Of a stretch of 17,050 nucleotides of DNA, positions 1 to 7,700 are shown in pieces. Numbering within the stretch: position 1 is the stretch's first letter; the number at the start of each line of letters is the position of its first letter. The stretch comes from Caldilineae bacterium (lineage in GTDB: Bacteria > Chloroflexota > Anaerolineae > J102). Both the position numbers and the translations under genes were made by a program. The DNA lies in contig RFJM01000187.1 in assembly GCA_003694905.1 (NCBI GenBank), positions 1-17,050 on the forward strand, read 5' to 3'. The notes beneath the pieces are model-generated. The model was given only the letters and a program-made list of their open reading frames with translations. It searched no databases and was not told where the DNA came from.

Positions 1-3
1 CCA

Positions 4-357
4 ATGCCCCGGCAGCAACTTTCGGGCACGCTCGAAGAACAACTGGCCACCGTCTATGAGCTTGTCCGCGAACGCATGGCAACGGGACGCTACAGCGGCG
101 CCGTCCACTATGCCAAAGAAATCATCAAAGTCGATCCCAACTATCGCGACATCCAGGAAATCCTGAAACAGGCAGAAAAAGCCAAACGAGAACAACGCTT
201 CCTGCTGGTCATCAGTCTCATCGGTGCCATCGTGGCCGTCGCCATCACGCGTGGGCTGGGATGGACGCAAGACTGGCAGAGTCTGATGTTCGCCCTGGCA
301 GGACTGGTGATCGGTTTCCTGATCGGCAACACCCTGTACCGACGCTCACCATCCTGA
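4..357 (+). CDS. Small TPR-like, two-TM membrane protein of unknown function
   Basis: This encodes 117 residues if translation begins at the ATG at position 4. Only three bases precede that codon, so the true start may lie outside the window and the gene may be partial. Residues about 9-63 are helical and charged, with a TPR-like pattern (an RYSGAVHYAKEIIKVDPNY stretch fits one TPR hairpin). Two hydrophobic segments follow at about 66-83 and 93-112, and the protein ends in a short basic tail (YRRSPS). The likely topology is a cytoplasmic helical domain carried by a hairpin of two membrane helices. It ends 57 bases before the nuoL ATG on the same strand, so it could be co-transcribed with the nuo genes. 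In a standard nuo cluster nuoK would sit here. It is not NuoK, which has three membrane helices and no TPR-like head. I do not recognise a named family, and no function is assigned. Confidence 0.6.
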   Translation: MPRQQLSGTLEEQLATVYELVRERMATGRYSGAVHYAKEIIKVDPNYRDIQEILKQAEKAKREQRFLLVISLIGAIVAVAITRGLGWTQDWQSLMFALAGLVIGFLIGNTLYRRSPS

Positions 358-404
358 CAGCAGGCAGGATCGGTCTGGTTGTCCGGGTAACTCGCACTTC
401 CTTC

Positions 405-408
405 GAGG
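405..408 (+). promoter_or_regulatory. Ribosome binding site that decides the nuoL start
   Basis: GAGG at 405-408 lies 6 bases before the ATG at 415. An in-frame TTG at 409 directly abuts the GAGG, which leaves no spacer, so the ATG at 415 is the better start. Confidence 0.6.
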
Positions 409-414
409 TTGTCT

Positions 415-2607
415 ATGTCAGAATCTATCCTCAAGCTCGCCTGGTTGATTCCCATCCCCACTTTGCTGGCCTTCTTTGCCATCATCCTCTTCACCAATCC
501 CCGCAAGCGGCTGAGCTCTACGGTGGCGGTGGTGGCCGTCGTCATCGCCTGGTTGCTGAGCTGGGTGGTGGCCTTCCACGTGTTCACCAACGCAGAGGAG
601 ATCGTCCACCATCCCTTTGAATCGGTCCTGCCCTGGCTGCCGACGGGCACCAGCAATTTCGGCATCGGCGTGGCCGTGGATGGGTTGACCGCAGTGACGT
701 TGTTCATGGTGGGCATTGTCCTGACCATGATCTTCATCTACAGCACGGGCTATATGACCTTCCCCGGCTTCCTGCCTCAGAAGCTGAATGTGGATGGGCT
801 GGATCCCCGTTATAGCCGCTTCTTTGCCTACATCTCCCTCTTCGCCACCGGCATGCTGGGGTTGGTGGTCGCCAACAACCTCCTATTGCTCTTTATCTTC
901 TGGGAGATCATGGGGCTGTGTTCCTATCTGTTGATCGGTTTTTGGTACGAGAAAAAGTACCCCGATCCAAAACAGATCACTCCTCCCAAGGCGGGTCTCA
1001 AGGCTTTTCTCACCACCCGCGTGGGTGATGTCTCCCTGCTGATGGGGATGATCTTCCTCTTCATTCACACGGGTACGTTGAACTTCCAGGAGATCTTCAA
1101 GCCGGAGATGCTGGAAGAGCTGGCCCTGGCAACGGTGCAGCTGCCTGTGTTCGGTGAAGTCTCCTGGGCCGTGTTGATCTCGCTACTGATCTTCGGCGGT
1201 GCCATTGGCAAGTCGGCCCAGTTCCCACTACACGTGTGGTTGCCCGACGCCATGGAAGGCCCCACACCCGTTTCGGCGTTGATTCACGCGGCTACCATGG
1301 TCTCCGCCGGCGTCTACCTCATCGCCCGCATGCTGCCGGTATTCTCTGCTGCGGAACACGGTGTAAACGGGGCTATGTCGTTCGTGGCCTTTATCGGGGC
1401 CTTTACGGCCCTCTTTGCTGCCACCATCGCCGTCGCCCAGAACGACATCAAGCGCGTGCTGGCCTACTCCACCATTTCACAGCTTGGCTATATGTTCGCG
1501 GCACTGGGCATCGGTGCCTGGGTAGCAGCCGTGTTCCACCTGATCATGCACGCCTTCTTTAAGGCTCTACTGTTCCTCGGGTCCGGCTCTGTTATTCACG
1601 GCGTTGAGCATGGTCATCATCACGCGCATGAGCACGCTCACGGCCATGGAGAGCACGGCGAGGAGCACGAAGAATACTTCGATGCGCAGAACATGCTGAA
1701 CATGGGCGGCCTGCTGCAGCGTATGCCGCGCACCGCCTGGACCTTCATCATCGGCGGCGCGGCCCTCTCCGGGTTTCCCCTGGTGACGGCCGGTTTCTGG
1801 TCAAAAGATGAGATTCTGGCCGATGCCTTTGCCAATGGGCATTACGTGGTGTTCATCGTGCTGGCGCTGGCCGCGTTCCTCACCGCCTTCTATACCTTTC
1901 GCCAGGTGTTCCTCAGCTTCTTTGGCGAACCGCGGACCGATGCAGCCGCCCACGCGCCTGAGAGCGCCGGTTCCATGACCTGGCCGCTGGTAGTCCTGGC
2001 CGTGTTCGCCGTTGCCGCCGGCTGGGTGGGCATCCCCGAAAGCTTCCCCTTGCTGGGTGGCATCCTCAAGAACCCCTGGCATCACCTCATCGGCACCCAG
2101 GCCGAAGTCTACGGGCTGCATGCCGAAGCCGTGCCCTTTAACGCGGTACCCCTGCTCATTTCCATCATTGTGGCGCTGGGCGGGATCGCGGTGGCCTGGT
2201 ATGTATACGGCCGGGAGCCGCTGAAGGCCGGCGAGCCCGACCCGCTGGTGGTCTGGCTGGGACCGGTACACAAGGTGCTGCAGAACAAGTACTATATCGA
2301 TGAGCTTTACCATCTCATCTTCGTACGGCCGGCGCTCTGGCTGGCGAGTTTCTTCGCCCGCTTCGATCGCGGCATCATCGACGGCATTGTCAACGCGGTG
2401 GGCCGCTTCGGTCGCTGGGTTTCCCGCTTCCTGCGCGGCATCATCGACGAGATGGTTATCGATGCCGCGGTCAACGGCACCGGCCTGGTAGCTACCGCTA
2501 CGGGCTCCGTTCTGCGTCTGATTCAGACAGGTCAAATCCAGCAGTACCTGCTGGTCGTCGTCCTTACCGTCCTTATTCTACTGGCAATGGCCCAGTTCGT
2601 CTTCTAA
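415..2607 (+). CDS. nuoL: NADH-quinone oxidoreductase subunit L (NuoL)
   Basis: NuoL is the distal proton-pumping subunit of the complex I membrane arm, related to Mrp-type Na+/H+ antiporters. The product is about 730 residues, longer than the roughly 613 of E. coli NuoL. Numbered from the ATG at 415, the conserved charged pump residues are present: E164 in the FWEIMGLCSYLL helix, K266 in GKSAQFPLHVWLPDA, K383 in HAFFKALLFLGSGS, and K464 in AGFWSKDEIL. The C-terminal part contains a long charged amphipathic stretch (about 615-700) followed by a last hydrophobic helix, as expected for the lateral helix HL and TM16. A histidine-rich insertion occupies about 395-418, in the loop after the K383 helix. 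The gene is 56 bases upstream of nuoM, in the usual L-M-N order. I chose ATG 415 over the in-frame TTG at 409 because of the GAGG spacing. The identification is secure. Confidence 0.97.
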   Translation: MSESILKLAWLIPIPTLLAFFAIILFTNPRKRLSSTVAVVAVVIAWLLSWVVAFHVFTNAEEIVHHPFESVLPWLPTGTSNFGIGVAVDGLTAVTLFMVGIVLTMIFIYSTGYMTFPGFLPQKLNVDGLDPRYSRFFAYISLFATGMLGLVVANNLLLLFIFWEIMGLCSYLLIGFWYEKKYPDPKQITPPKAGLKAFLTTRVGDVSLLMGMIFLFIHTGTLNFQEIFKPEMLEELALATVQLPVFGEVSWAVLISLLIFGGAIGKSAQFPLHVWLPDAMEGPTPVSALIHAATMVSAGVYLIARMLPVFSAAEHGVNGAMSFVAFIGAFTALFAATIAVAQNDIKRVLAYSTISQLGYMFAALGIGAWVAAVFHLIMHAFFKALLFLGSGSVIHGVEHGHHHAHEHAHGHGEHGEEHEEYFDAQNMLNMGGLLQRMPRTAWTFIIGGAALSGFPLVTAGFWSKDEILADAFANGHYVVFIVLALAAFLTAFYTFRQVFLSFFGEPRTDAAAHAPESAGSMTWPLVVLAVFAVAAGWVGIPESFPLLGGILKNPWHHLIGTQAEVYGLHAEAVPFNAVPLLISIIVALGGIAVAWYVYGREPLKAGEPDPLVVWLGPVHKVLQNKYYIDELYHLIFVRPALWLASFFARFDRGIIDGIVNAVGRFGRWVSRFLRGIIDEMVIDAAVNGTGLVATATGSVLRLIQTGQIQQYLLVVVLTVLILLAMAQFVF

Positions 2608-2663
2608 ATTCGCTACAAACCCTCGTTCTAATCTCCGACTAGAAATCCGAGGAGGAGTTCTCA

Positions 2664-4244
2664 ATGGATTTACTTCGAAGCTCGGTGCTGACCCTGATTC
2701 TTTTCCTCCCTGCCATCGGTAGCATCGTTGTGATGCTCATGCCCAAAGAGAAGCCGGAGCAGATCAAGCGCTTCTCGGTACTCTGGAGTCTGATTCCGCT
2801 GGTGCTCTCCATCATCATCGCCATCGACTACTGGACGCAATTCGTCGCCGTCAAGTCCAATGCCATGGCGTATGAGGTGAACAAGCTCTGGATACCGGCC
2901 TTGAATGTGCGCTATCATATCGGCGCCGACGGGCTGAGCGTGCCTCTGATCTTCCTGACCACCTTGCTGACGACGCTGGGGCTGTACTATTCGGCCCGCG
3001 TCATCAACCATCGCGTCAAGGAGTTCTTCGCGCTCTTCTTGTTCCTGGCCACGGGCATGCTGGGGGTATTCATCGCGCTGGACCTGGTGCTCTTCTACGT
3101 GTTCTGGGAGATCGGTCTGGTGCCGATGTACTTCCTCATCGCCATCTGGGGGCGGGAAAAGGATCGGCCCCAGTATTCGGCCATCAAGTTCTTCCTGTAC
3201 ACCCTGTTGGGTTCGGTGTTCATGCTGCTGGCTATCATCGGCGTCTACCTTAGCACGGGCACCTTCGACATTATCGACGCAGCAGCCAAAGGCGTGTGGA
3301 CCAATGCGCCGCTGGCCGCGGCACTTTCTTTCTGGGCCTTCTTCATCGCCTTTGCTATCAAGGTTCCCAGCTTCCCCTTCCACACCTGGTTGCCCGATGC
3401 CCATACCGCCGCGCCCACGGCCGGCTCGGTTATCCTTGCCGGTGTCTTGCTCAAGCTGGGTGGTTACGGGATCCTGCGCATTGCCCTGCCGCTCTTCCCG
3501 GGCGCGTTTGCGGACTATGCCTGGTGGGTGGCCCTCATCGGCGTGATAGGCATCGTGTACGGGGCCTTTGTCTCGCTGGCCCAGACCGATCTGAAGCGGC
3601 TGATTGCTTACTCGTCGGTAAGCCACATGGGCTATGTGATTTTGGGCATCGGCGCGGCTGTGTACGCCCTGAACCTTCCCGGTGAGGATGGTCTTAAAGA
3701 GACCGCGGCCATGGCGCTGAACGGCGCCTCGTTGCAAATGTTCATGCACGGCATCATCACCGGTGCCTTGTTCTTCCTCGTAGGCGTTATCTACGAGCGG
3801 GCGCATGTGCGCGACCTGAGCAAGTTCGGCGGGTTGAGCAGCCTGGTGCCCGTCTTCTACGCCACGATGATGTTTGCCGGCTTCGCCTCGCTGGGTCTGC
3901 CGGGTCTGGCAGGCTTCTGGGCCGAGTTCTTCACTTTCCGGGGCGCATTCGGAACCCTGCCTGTCCTGGCTCTGATCGGCGTTATCGGCGTTGTCATCAC
4001 GGCTGCCTACATCCTTTACCGTATCATCCAGAATGTGTTCCTGGGTGAGTATGATGCCTCCAAAGTCTCTCACTGGACGACGGTCTTCGGCGAGCATGCC
4101 GATGGTCCCACCGACATGGTGCTCTTTGAGAAAGTGACCCTGTGGCCGCTGGTTTTCCTGATGATCCTGCTGGGTATCTACCCCACGCCGGTCCTCGGCT
4201 TCTTCAACACTTTCTCGGTGGACATCCTCTCCCGGCTCTTCTAA
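2664..4244 (+). CDS. nuoM: NADH-quinone oxidoreductase subunit M (NuoM)
   Basis: NuoM is the middle antiporter-like proton-pumping subunit of complex I. The product is 526 residues with about 14 predicted membrane helices. Diagnostic residues are present: E149 in LFYVFWEIGLVPMYFLIA, K233 in AIKVPSFPFHTWLPDAH, H240 and H247, K264 in VLLKLGGYGILR, and E421 in GLPGLAGFWAEFFTF. In NuoM the last channel residue is a Glu, where NuoL and NuoN have a Lys, so E421 separates NuoM from its paralogues. The ATG at 2664 is preceded by GGAGGAG at 2651-2657, a 6-base spacer. The gene lies between nuoL (56-base gap) and nuoN (18-base gap) and is surely in the same operon. Nothing appears truncated. Confidence 0.98.
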   Translation: MDLLRSSVLTLILFLPAIGSIVVMLMPKEKPEQIKRFSVLWSLIPLVLSIIIAIDYWTQFVAVKSNAMAYEVNKLWIPALNVRYHIGADGLSVPLIFLTTLLTTLGLYYSARVINHRVKEFFALFLFLATGMLGVFIALDLVLFYVFWEIGLVPMYFLIAIWGREKDRPQYSAIKFFLYTLLGSVFMLLAIIGVYLSTGTFDIIDAAAKGVWTNAPLAAALSFWAFFIAFAIKVPSFPFHTWLPDAHTAAPTAGSVILAGVLLKLGGYGILRIALPLFPGAFADYAWWVALIGVIGIVYGAFVSLAQTDLKRLIAYSSVSHMGYVILGIGAAVYALNLPGEDGLKETAAMALNGASLQMFMHGIITGALFFLVGVIYERAHVRDLSKFGGLSSLVPVFYATMMFAGFASLGLPGLAGFWAEFFTFRGAFGTLPVLALIGVIGVVITAAYILYRIIQNVFLGEYDASKVSHWTTVFGEHADGPTDMVLFEKVTLWPLVFLMILLGIYPTPVLGFFNTFSVDILSRLF

Positions 4245-4250
4245 ACATCA

Positions 4251-4256
4251 GGAGGG
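4251..4256 (+). promoter_or_regulatory. Ribosome binding site that decides the nuoN start
   Basis: GGAGGG at 4251-4256 directly abuts an ATG at 4257 but lies 6 bases before an in-frame TTG at 4263. The spacing favours TTG as the initiation codon, giving a protein that begins MNALTTV. A start at 4257 would add only two residues. Confidence 0.5.
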
Positions 4257-4262
4257 ATGACA

Positions 4263-5729
4263 TTGAACGCATTAACAACGGTACGACTACTTCTGCCCGA
4301 GCTGATCCTGCTGATCACCGGTTTTGTGGTGGTGGGTGTGGATCTGTTACGCCGCCGCAACGATGAGGGTCGCTCGGCTGCCTTCATCGCGGTGGTGGGA
4401 CTGTTGCTGGCCGCGCTGGCTGCACTGGCGTTGGGCCTTTCGGGCACTGCCGAGATCGCGGCATTCACCATGGCCGTGGATGCCTATGCCCTCTTTTTCA
4501 AGGCTGCCACGGCCATCGGTATCGCCCTGGTGGTGATTGCCTCCGTGGGCTACATGGCAGGCCGCAGCCGCTACCTGGGCGAATACTACGCTCTGCTGGT
4601 GTTCGCGGCCCTGGCCATCTCCCTGGCGGTCAGCGCCACCAATCTGGTCCTGGTGTATCTCGGCATCGAGTTTCTCTCCATCACCTCCTACGTCCTGGCC
4701 GGATATCTGCGCGAGGACAAGCGCTCGGAGGAAGCCGCGGTCAAGTACTTCCTCTACGGCGCCACGGCCGGTGCCGTCATGCTCTACGGTATTTCCCTGC
4801 TCTACGGCGCTACGGGCTCGGTGGATCTGGTGGCGGTGGATCAGGCCCTGCAGGCTTCGGGCAGTTCCTGGCTGTTGGGCATCGTGGCCATTATTCTCCT
4901 GCTCGTCGGCTTTGGTTTCAAGGCCAGCCTAGTGCCTTTCCATCAGTGGGCGCCCGATACCTATGATGGGGCACCTACTCCTATTACCGCCTTCCTCTCT
5001 ACGGCCTCGAAAGCGGCCGGGTTCGCCGTGGCCGGTCGGGTCTTGATCACCGCTCTGCCCGACTTCATCGATGCCTGGACGGCCCTTCTGGCCGTGCTTT
5101 CCATGCTCACTATGAGCGTTGGGAATCTGATTGCGCTCAGGCAGACCAGCGTCAAGCGCATGCTGGCCTACTCCTCCATCGCCCATGCCGGCTACATCCT
5201 GTTGGGTCTGGCAGCCATCGGCGTGCAGGAGCCTTTCAACGGCGTCAACGGCCTGCTTATCTACATCTTCGCCTACCTCTTCACCAACGTGGGCGCATTC
5301 ATGGTGGTGCAGGCCATCGAACAACACAGCGGATCCAACGATCTCCAGGCTTTCGCCGGACTGATCAAGCGTTCTCCCGGCCTGGCGTTGATGATGACCC
5401 TCTTCCTTCTGTCGCTGGCGGGCATTCCGCCCACCGCCGGCTTCATCGGCAAGTTCTACGTCTTTGCCGCTACGGTCCAGCAGAACCTGCTGGTACTGGC
5501 GGCGGTGGCCGTCATCAATGCCGTGATAGCCGCAGCTTACTACCTGAACGTAGTACGCTACATGTTCTTTATCGAAACCGAAGAGGAGAAACCGGTCGCG
5601 ATCAAGCCCAGCCTGAACGCCGTGCTGCTCATCAACACGGTGATGGTACTGGTCATCGGTATCGTGGCTCAGCCTTTCATCGCCTGGGCGAGCGAATCGG
5701 TCAACATGGTGATCGCCGCCGGCTTCTAG
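4263..5729 (+). CDS. nuoN: NADH-quinone oxidoreductase subunit N (NuoN)
   Basis: NuoN is the third antiporter-like proton-pumping subunit of complex I, nearest the quinone end of the membrane arm. The product is 488 residues from the preferred TTG start, or 490 from the ATG at 4257, which is the usual family length. Conserved residues, numbered from the TTG, include E136 in YLGIEFLSITSYVLAGY, K220 in GFKASLVPFHQWAPD, and K250 in STASKAAGFAVAG. The motif PDTYDGAPTPITAF and the later GFIGKFYVF are typical of NuoN. It begins 18 bases after nuoM and is the last gene of the complex I run. A GC-rich hairpin follows 23 bases after its stop codon, so the operon probably ends there. The identification is secure; only the start codon is uncertain. 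Confidence 0.97.
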   Translation: MNALTTVRLLLPELILLITGFVVVGVDLLRRRNDEGRSAAFIAVVGLLLAALAALALGLSGTAEIAAFTMAVDAYALFFKAATAIGIALVVIASVGYMAGRSRYLGEYYALLVFAALAISLAVSATNLVLVYLGIEFLSITSYVLAGYLREDKRSEEAAVKYFLYGATAGAVMLYGISLLYGATGSVDLVAVDQALQASGSSWLLGIVAIILLLVGFGFKASLVPFHQWAPDTYDGAPTPITAFLSTASKAAGFAVAGRVLITALPDFIDAWTALLAVLSMLTMSVGNLIALRQTSVKRMLAYSSIAHAGYILLGLAAIGVQEPFNGVNGLLIYIFAYLFTNVGAFMVVQAIEQHSGSNDLQAFAGLIKRSPGLALMMTLFLLSLAGIPPTAGFIGKFYVFAATVQQNLLVLAAVAVINAVIAAAYYLNVVRYMFFIETEEEKPVAIKPSLNAVLLINTVMVLVIGIVAQPFIAWASESVNMVIAAGF

Positions 5730-5752
5730 GCACCGCCTCCATCTCTCTTGCG

Positions 5753-5781
5753 ATACCCGCATCCGTCTGGGGTGCGGGTAT
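5753..5781 (+). terminator. Hairpin after nuoN, possible end of the nuo operon
   Basis: ATACCCGCA (5753-5761) pairs perfectly with TGCGGGTAT (5773-5781). Three further pairs, one of them a G-T wobble, reduce the loop to about 5 bases, giving a 12-bp stem. It starts 23 bases after the nuoN stop. The sequence after the stem (GTTGTCTCC) is not a clear T tract, so termination may be partial, allowing read-through into murE 15 bases further on. Confidence 0.5.
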
Positions 5782-5796
5782 GTTGTCTCCAGCGTT

Positions 5797-7326
5797 ATGA
5801 TCACCCTGGGTGAACTGGCCCAGGCCCTGGGCCTGAGCTGTGCCAACCCGCAACTGCCCATTACCCACATCACCGCCGATTCGCGGCAGGTGCAACCCGG
5901 TGGGCTTTTTGTGGCCTATCGAGGCGTGCGGGTGGATGGGCACCGTTTTATCCCCCAGGCGCTGGCGGCCGGGGCCGTAGCCGTGGTAGGGGAGCAGGAC
6001 CTCCGTCTGGAAGTGCCCTATCTGCGGGTGGAGAACGCGCGGCAGGCGTGGGGGCGGCTTTGCGCGGCCTGGGAAGGATATCCCAGCCGCCGGTTGGGCG
6101 TCATTGGGGTTACCGGCACCGACGGTAAGACGACGACCGCCAATATCCTGACCCACATCCTGGAGGCAGCCGGTCGGCGCGTGGGGCTACTCACCACGGT
6201 GAGCGCGCGCATCGGCACGGAAACGATGGAAACCGGACTGCACGTCACCACGCCCGACGCGGCGGCGTTGCAGCGCTACTTGCGGCAGATGGTGGAGGCG
6301 GGATGTAGCTGGGCAGTGGTAGAGACGACTTCGCACGGGCTGAGTCAGTGGCGGGTGGCCGGTGTGGCCTACGATATCGCCGCGGTCACCAACGTCACCC
6401 ACGAACATCTGGACGAGCATGGGGACTACGCGGGGTATCTCGCCGCCAAAGGACGCCTGCTCGAACTGGTGGCGGCAAGCCCCGCCAAGCGCGGCGTCCC
6501 GCGCGGGGTCGTCCTGAATGCCGATGACGGCTCTTACGAGGCCCTGAGCCGCTATCCCGCGCCCCGATCGTTGAGCTATGGCATTGAGCAAGGTGATGTG
6601 CGGGCAGTGAAGATCGCGGAGGAGGTAGCCGGTCTGCGCTTTACGGTCCACAGCCGCCTGCGCTCGCCCCTATCCATCCGCACCCCGCTCAGAGGCCGTT
6701 TCAACGTGTACAACAGCCTGGCCGCCATCGCCGTCGCCTTCCTGCTAGAGCTGGAGGATGAAGCGATTTGTGCCGGACTCGAGCAGGTGAGCCCCATCCC
6801 CGGCCGCATGGAGCGCATCGAGCGAGGCCAGGACTTCATGGCGATTGTGGATTTCGCGCACACACCCTATGCCCTGCAGGCGGCATTGCGCACGGCCCGG
6901 CATCTCAGCGCTGGCCGGGTGATCGTGGTGTTTGGGTCCGCGGGGCTGCGGGATGTGGCGAAGCGCCGCTTGATGGGGGAGGTGGCCGGTCGCGAAGCGG
7001 ATCTGACCATCGTCACGGCGGAGGACCCCCGTACCGAGGATCTGGAGGCGATTATGGCCGAAAGTGTACGAGCATGCCGGGCGGTGGGGGGCAGGGTGCT
7101 GGCCGAGCCGGATCGCTACCGAGCCATGCTCCTGGCGCTGGAGCATGCGCGGCCGGGCGATGTGGTGATGGTCTGCGGCAAAGGACACGAGCAGTCGATG
7201 TGTTTCGGGGAGAGGGAGTATCCCTGGGATGATCGGGTGGCCTTGCGGCATGCACTGGATGTCTACCTCGGCCGAACCGATTCGCCCCCGCCTTTCGTGC
7301 TCCCCACCAGCAACGTACCCAACTGA
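5797..7326 (+). CDS. murE: MurE-family UDP-MurNAc-tripeptide ligase, amino acid specificity uncertain
   Basis: MurE adds the third amino acid to UDP-MurNAc-L-Ala-D-Glu in the cytoplasm, using ATP, during peptidoglycan precursor synthesis. The product is 509 residues with all three Mur ligase domains. The N-terminal UDP-binding domain carries ADSR (27-30). The ATPase domain carries GVTGTDGKTTT (104-114), the ETTSH segment (176-180), and K218 at the position of the carbamylated lysine. The C-terminal domain carries FAHTPYAL (353-360) and CGKGHE (460-465). Two motifs differ from the usual enzyme: GDRD is GLRD (383-386), and the DNPR motif of diaminopimelate-adding enzymes is EDPR (409-412). The substrate could therefore be diaminopimelate, lysine, ornithine or another diamino acid. 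The ATG at 5797 has no clear ribosome binding site. The gene stands apart from other cell-wall genes, 67 bases after nuoN. Confidence 0.88.
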   Translation: MITLGELAQALGLSCANPQLPITHITADSRQVQPGGLFVAYRGVRVDGHRFIPQALAAGAVAVVGEQDLRLEVPYLRVENARQAWGRLCAAWEGYPSRRLGVIGVTGTDGKTTTANILTHILEAAGRRVGLLTTVSARIGTETMETGLHVTTPDAAALQRYLRQMVEAGCSWAVVETTSHGLSQWRVAGVAYDIAAVTNVTHEHLDEHGDYAGYLAAKGRLLELVAASPAKRGVPRGVVLNADDGSYEALSRYPAPRSLSYGIEQGDVRAVKIAEEVAGLRFTVHSRLRSPLSIRTPLRGRFNVYNSLAAIAVAFLLELEDEAICAGLEQVSPIPGRMERIERGQDFMAIVDFAHTPYALQAALRTARHLSAGRVIVVFGSAGLRDVAKRRLMGEVAGREADLTIVTAEDPRTEDLEAIMAESVRACRAVGGRVLAEPDRYRAMLLALEHARPGDVVMVCGKGHEQSMCFGEREYPWDDRVALRHALDVYLGRTDSPPPFVLPTSNVPN

Positions 7327-7396
7327 GCATTACTTCGTTTCTTAGGTGTGCTACCATCCGAGTAGACTCGGGCTCTTTAGGCGCTGTGCGCTTGAA

Positions 7397-7511
7397 GGCC
7401 GACCTGCGTCGGCTGGTCTTGAGACGGCGTAGGCCGTCCTCTGCTCGGAAGCCTACAACGGCTGACTTCCAGTCAGCGACTCCGACCGGCTGAAAGCCGG
7501 CCCGCGCAGGC
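7397..7511. repeat. Hairpin-array dispersed repeat, copy A
   Basis: Four short perfect inverted repeats lie in about 105 bases: GCCGAC/GTCGGC (7398-7413, 4-base loop), GACGGC/GCCGTC (7423-7438, 4-base loop), GCTGACT/AGTCAGC (7461-7477, 3-base loop), and CCGGCT/AGCCGG (7486-7500, 3-base loop). Positions 7460-7511 align without gaps to 11360-11411 at 44 of 52 bases, in the same orientation. The 17-base string at 7397-7413 also recurs at 11421-11437. Both copies have CTACAA a few bases before the GCTGAC hairpin. It is therefore a repeat family and not a one-off palindrome. Function is unknown. The hairpins could act as transcription ends or RNA-stabilising elements. Confidence 0.75.
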
Positions 7512-7607
7512 TGCGTCGGGCGTCGGCGTGCGCAGGATGACCTCTGGCCGCCCAAAGTGGCTGAGTTCCGGTCGGCAGCTATTGCAGCCCGATATGAGCT
7601 AATGAGT

Positions 7608-7627
7608 GAAACAAGGGAACTTGTTTC
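7608..7627. other. Perfect 8-bp stem-loop with GGAA loop
   Basis: GAAACAAG (7608-7615) pairs with CTTGTTTC (7620-7627) around GGAA, a GNRA-type tetraloop when read on the plus strand. It lies about 280 bases after murE and about 75 bases beyond the dctM stop. It may be part of a bidirectional termination zone. No T tract follows on either strand. Confidence 0.5.
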
Positions 7628-7643
7628 TTGGACGGATCCTAAG

Positions 7644-7676
7644 CGGCCCCTGCCCGCATAAGCGGAACAGGGGCCG
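7644..7676 (-). terminator. Strong hairpin just after dctM, likely terminator or mRNA end
   Basis: CGGCCCCTG (7644-7652) pairs perfectly with CAGGGGCCG (7668-7676). An inner CCGC/GCGG helix with an ATAA loop (7654-7665) extends the stem to 13 bp with a small bulge. On the minus strand it starts 24 bases after the dctM stop, where an operon end is expected. The bases after it are not T-rich, so the mechanism may be Rho-dependent or RNA protection. Confidence 0.55.
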
Positions 7677-7700
7677 TGGGAAAGCGTGCGCAGGTCGGGC

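Larger units (their letters stand above)
7327..7700. other. Convergent intergenic region (374 bases)
   Basis: murE (plus) and dctM (minus) end toward each other here. No coding sequence is convincing. The region holds a hairpin-array repeat (7397-7511), an 8-bp stem-loop (7608-7627) and a 9-bp plus 4-bp stem-loop (7644-7676). No phage, IS or tRNA signature is visible. Confidence 0.75.

Noticed and set aside
2670..4097. Long open frame (475 codons) on the minus strand opposite nuoM
   Set aside because: It is rich in Gln, His, Glu, Asp and Arg, the usual antisense of a GC-rich membrane protein gene, and matches no family. nuoM on the plus strand is certain.
4929..5873. Minus-strand open frame opposite nuoN (314 codons)
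   Set aside because: Low-complexity antisense composition; it crosses the nuoN-murE boundary and lies against two secure genes.
7397..7511. Hairpin-array repeat as an IS or MITE end
   Set aside because: There are no long terminal inverted repeats, target duplications or transposase remnants. The pattern is many small hairpins.
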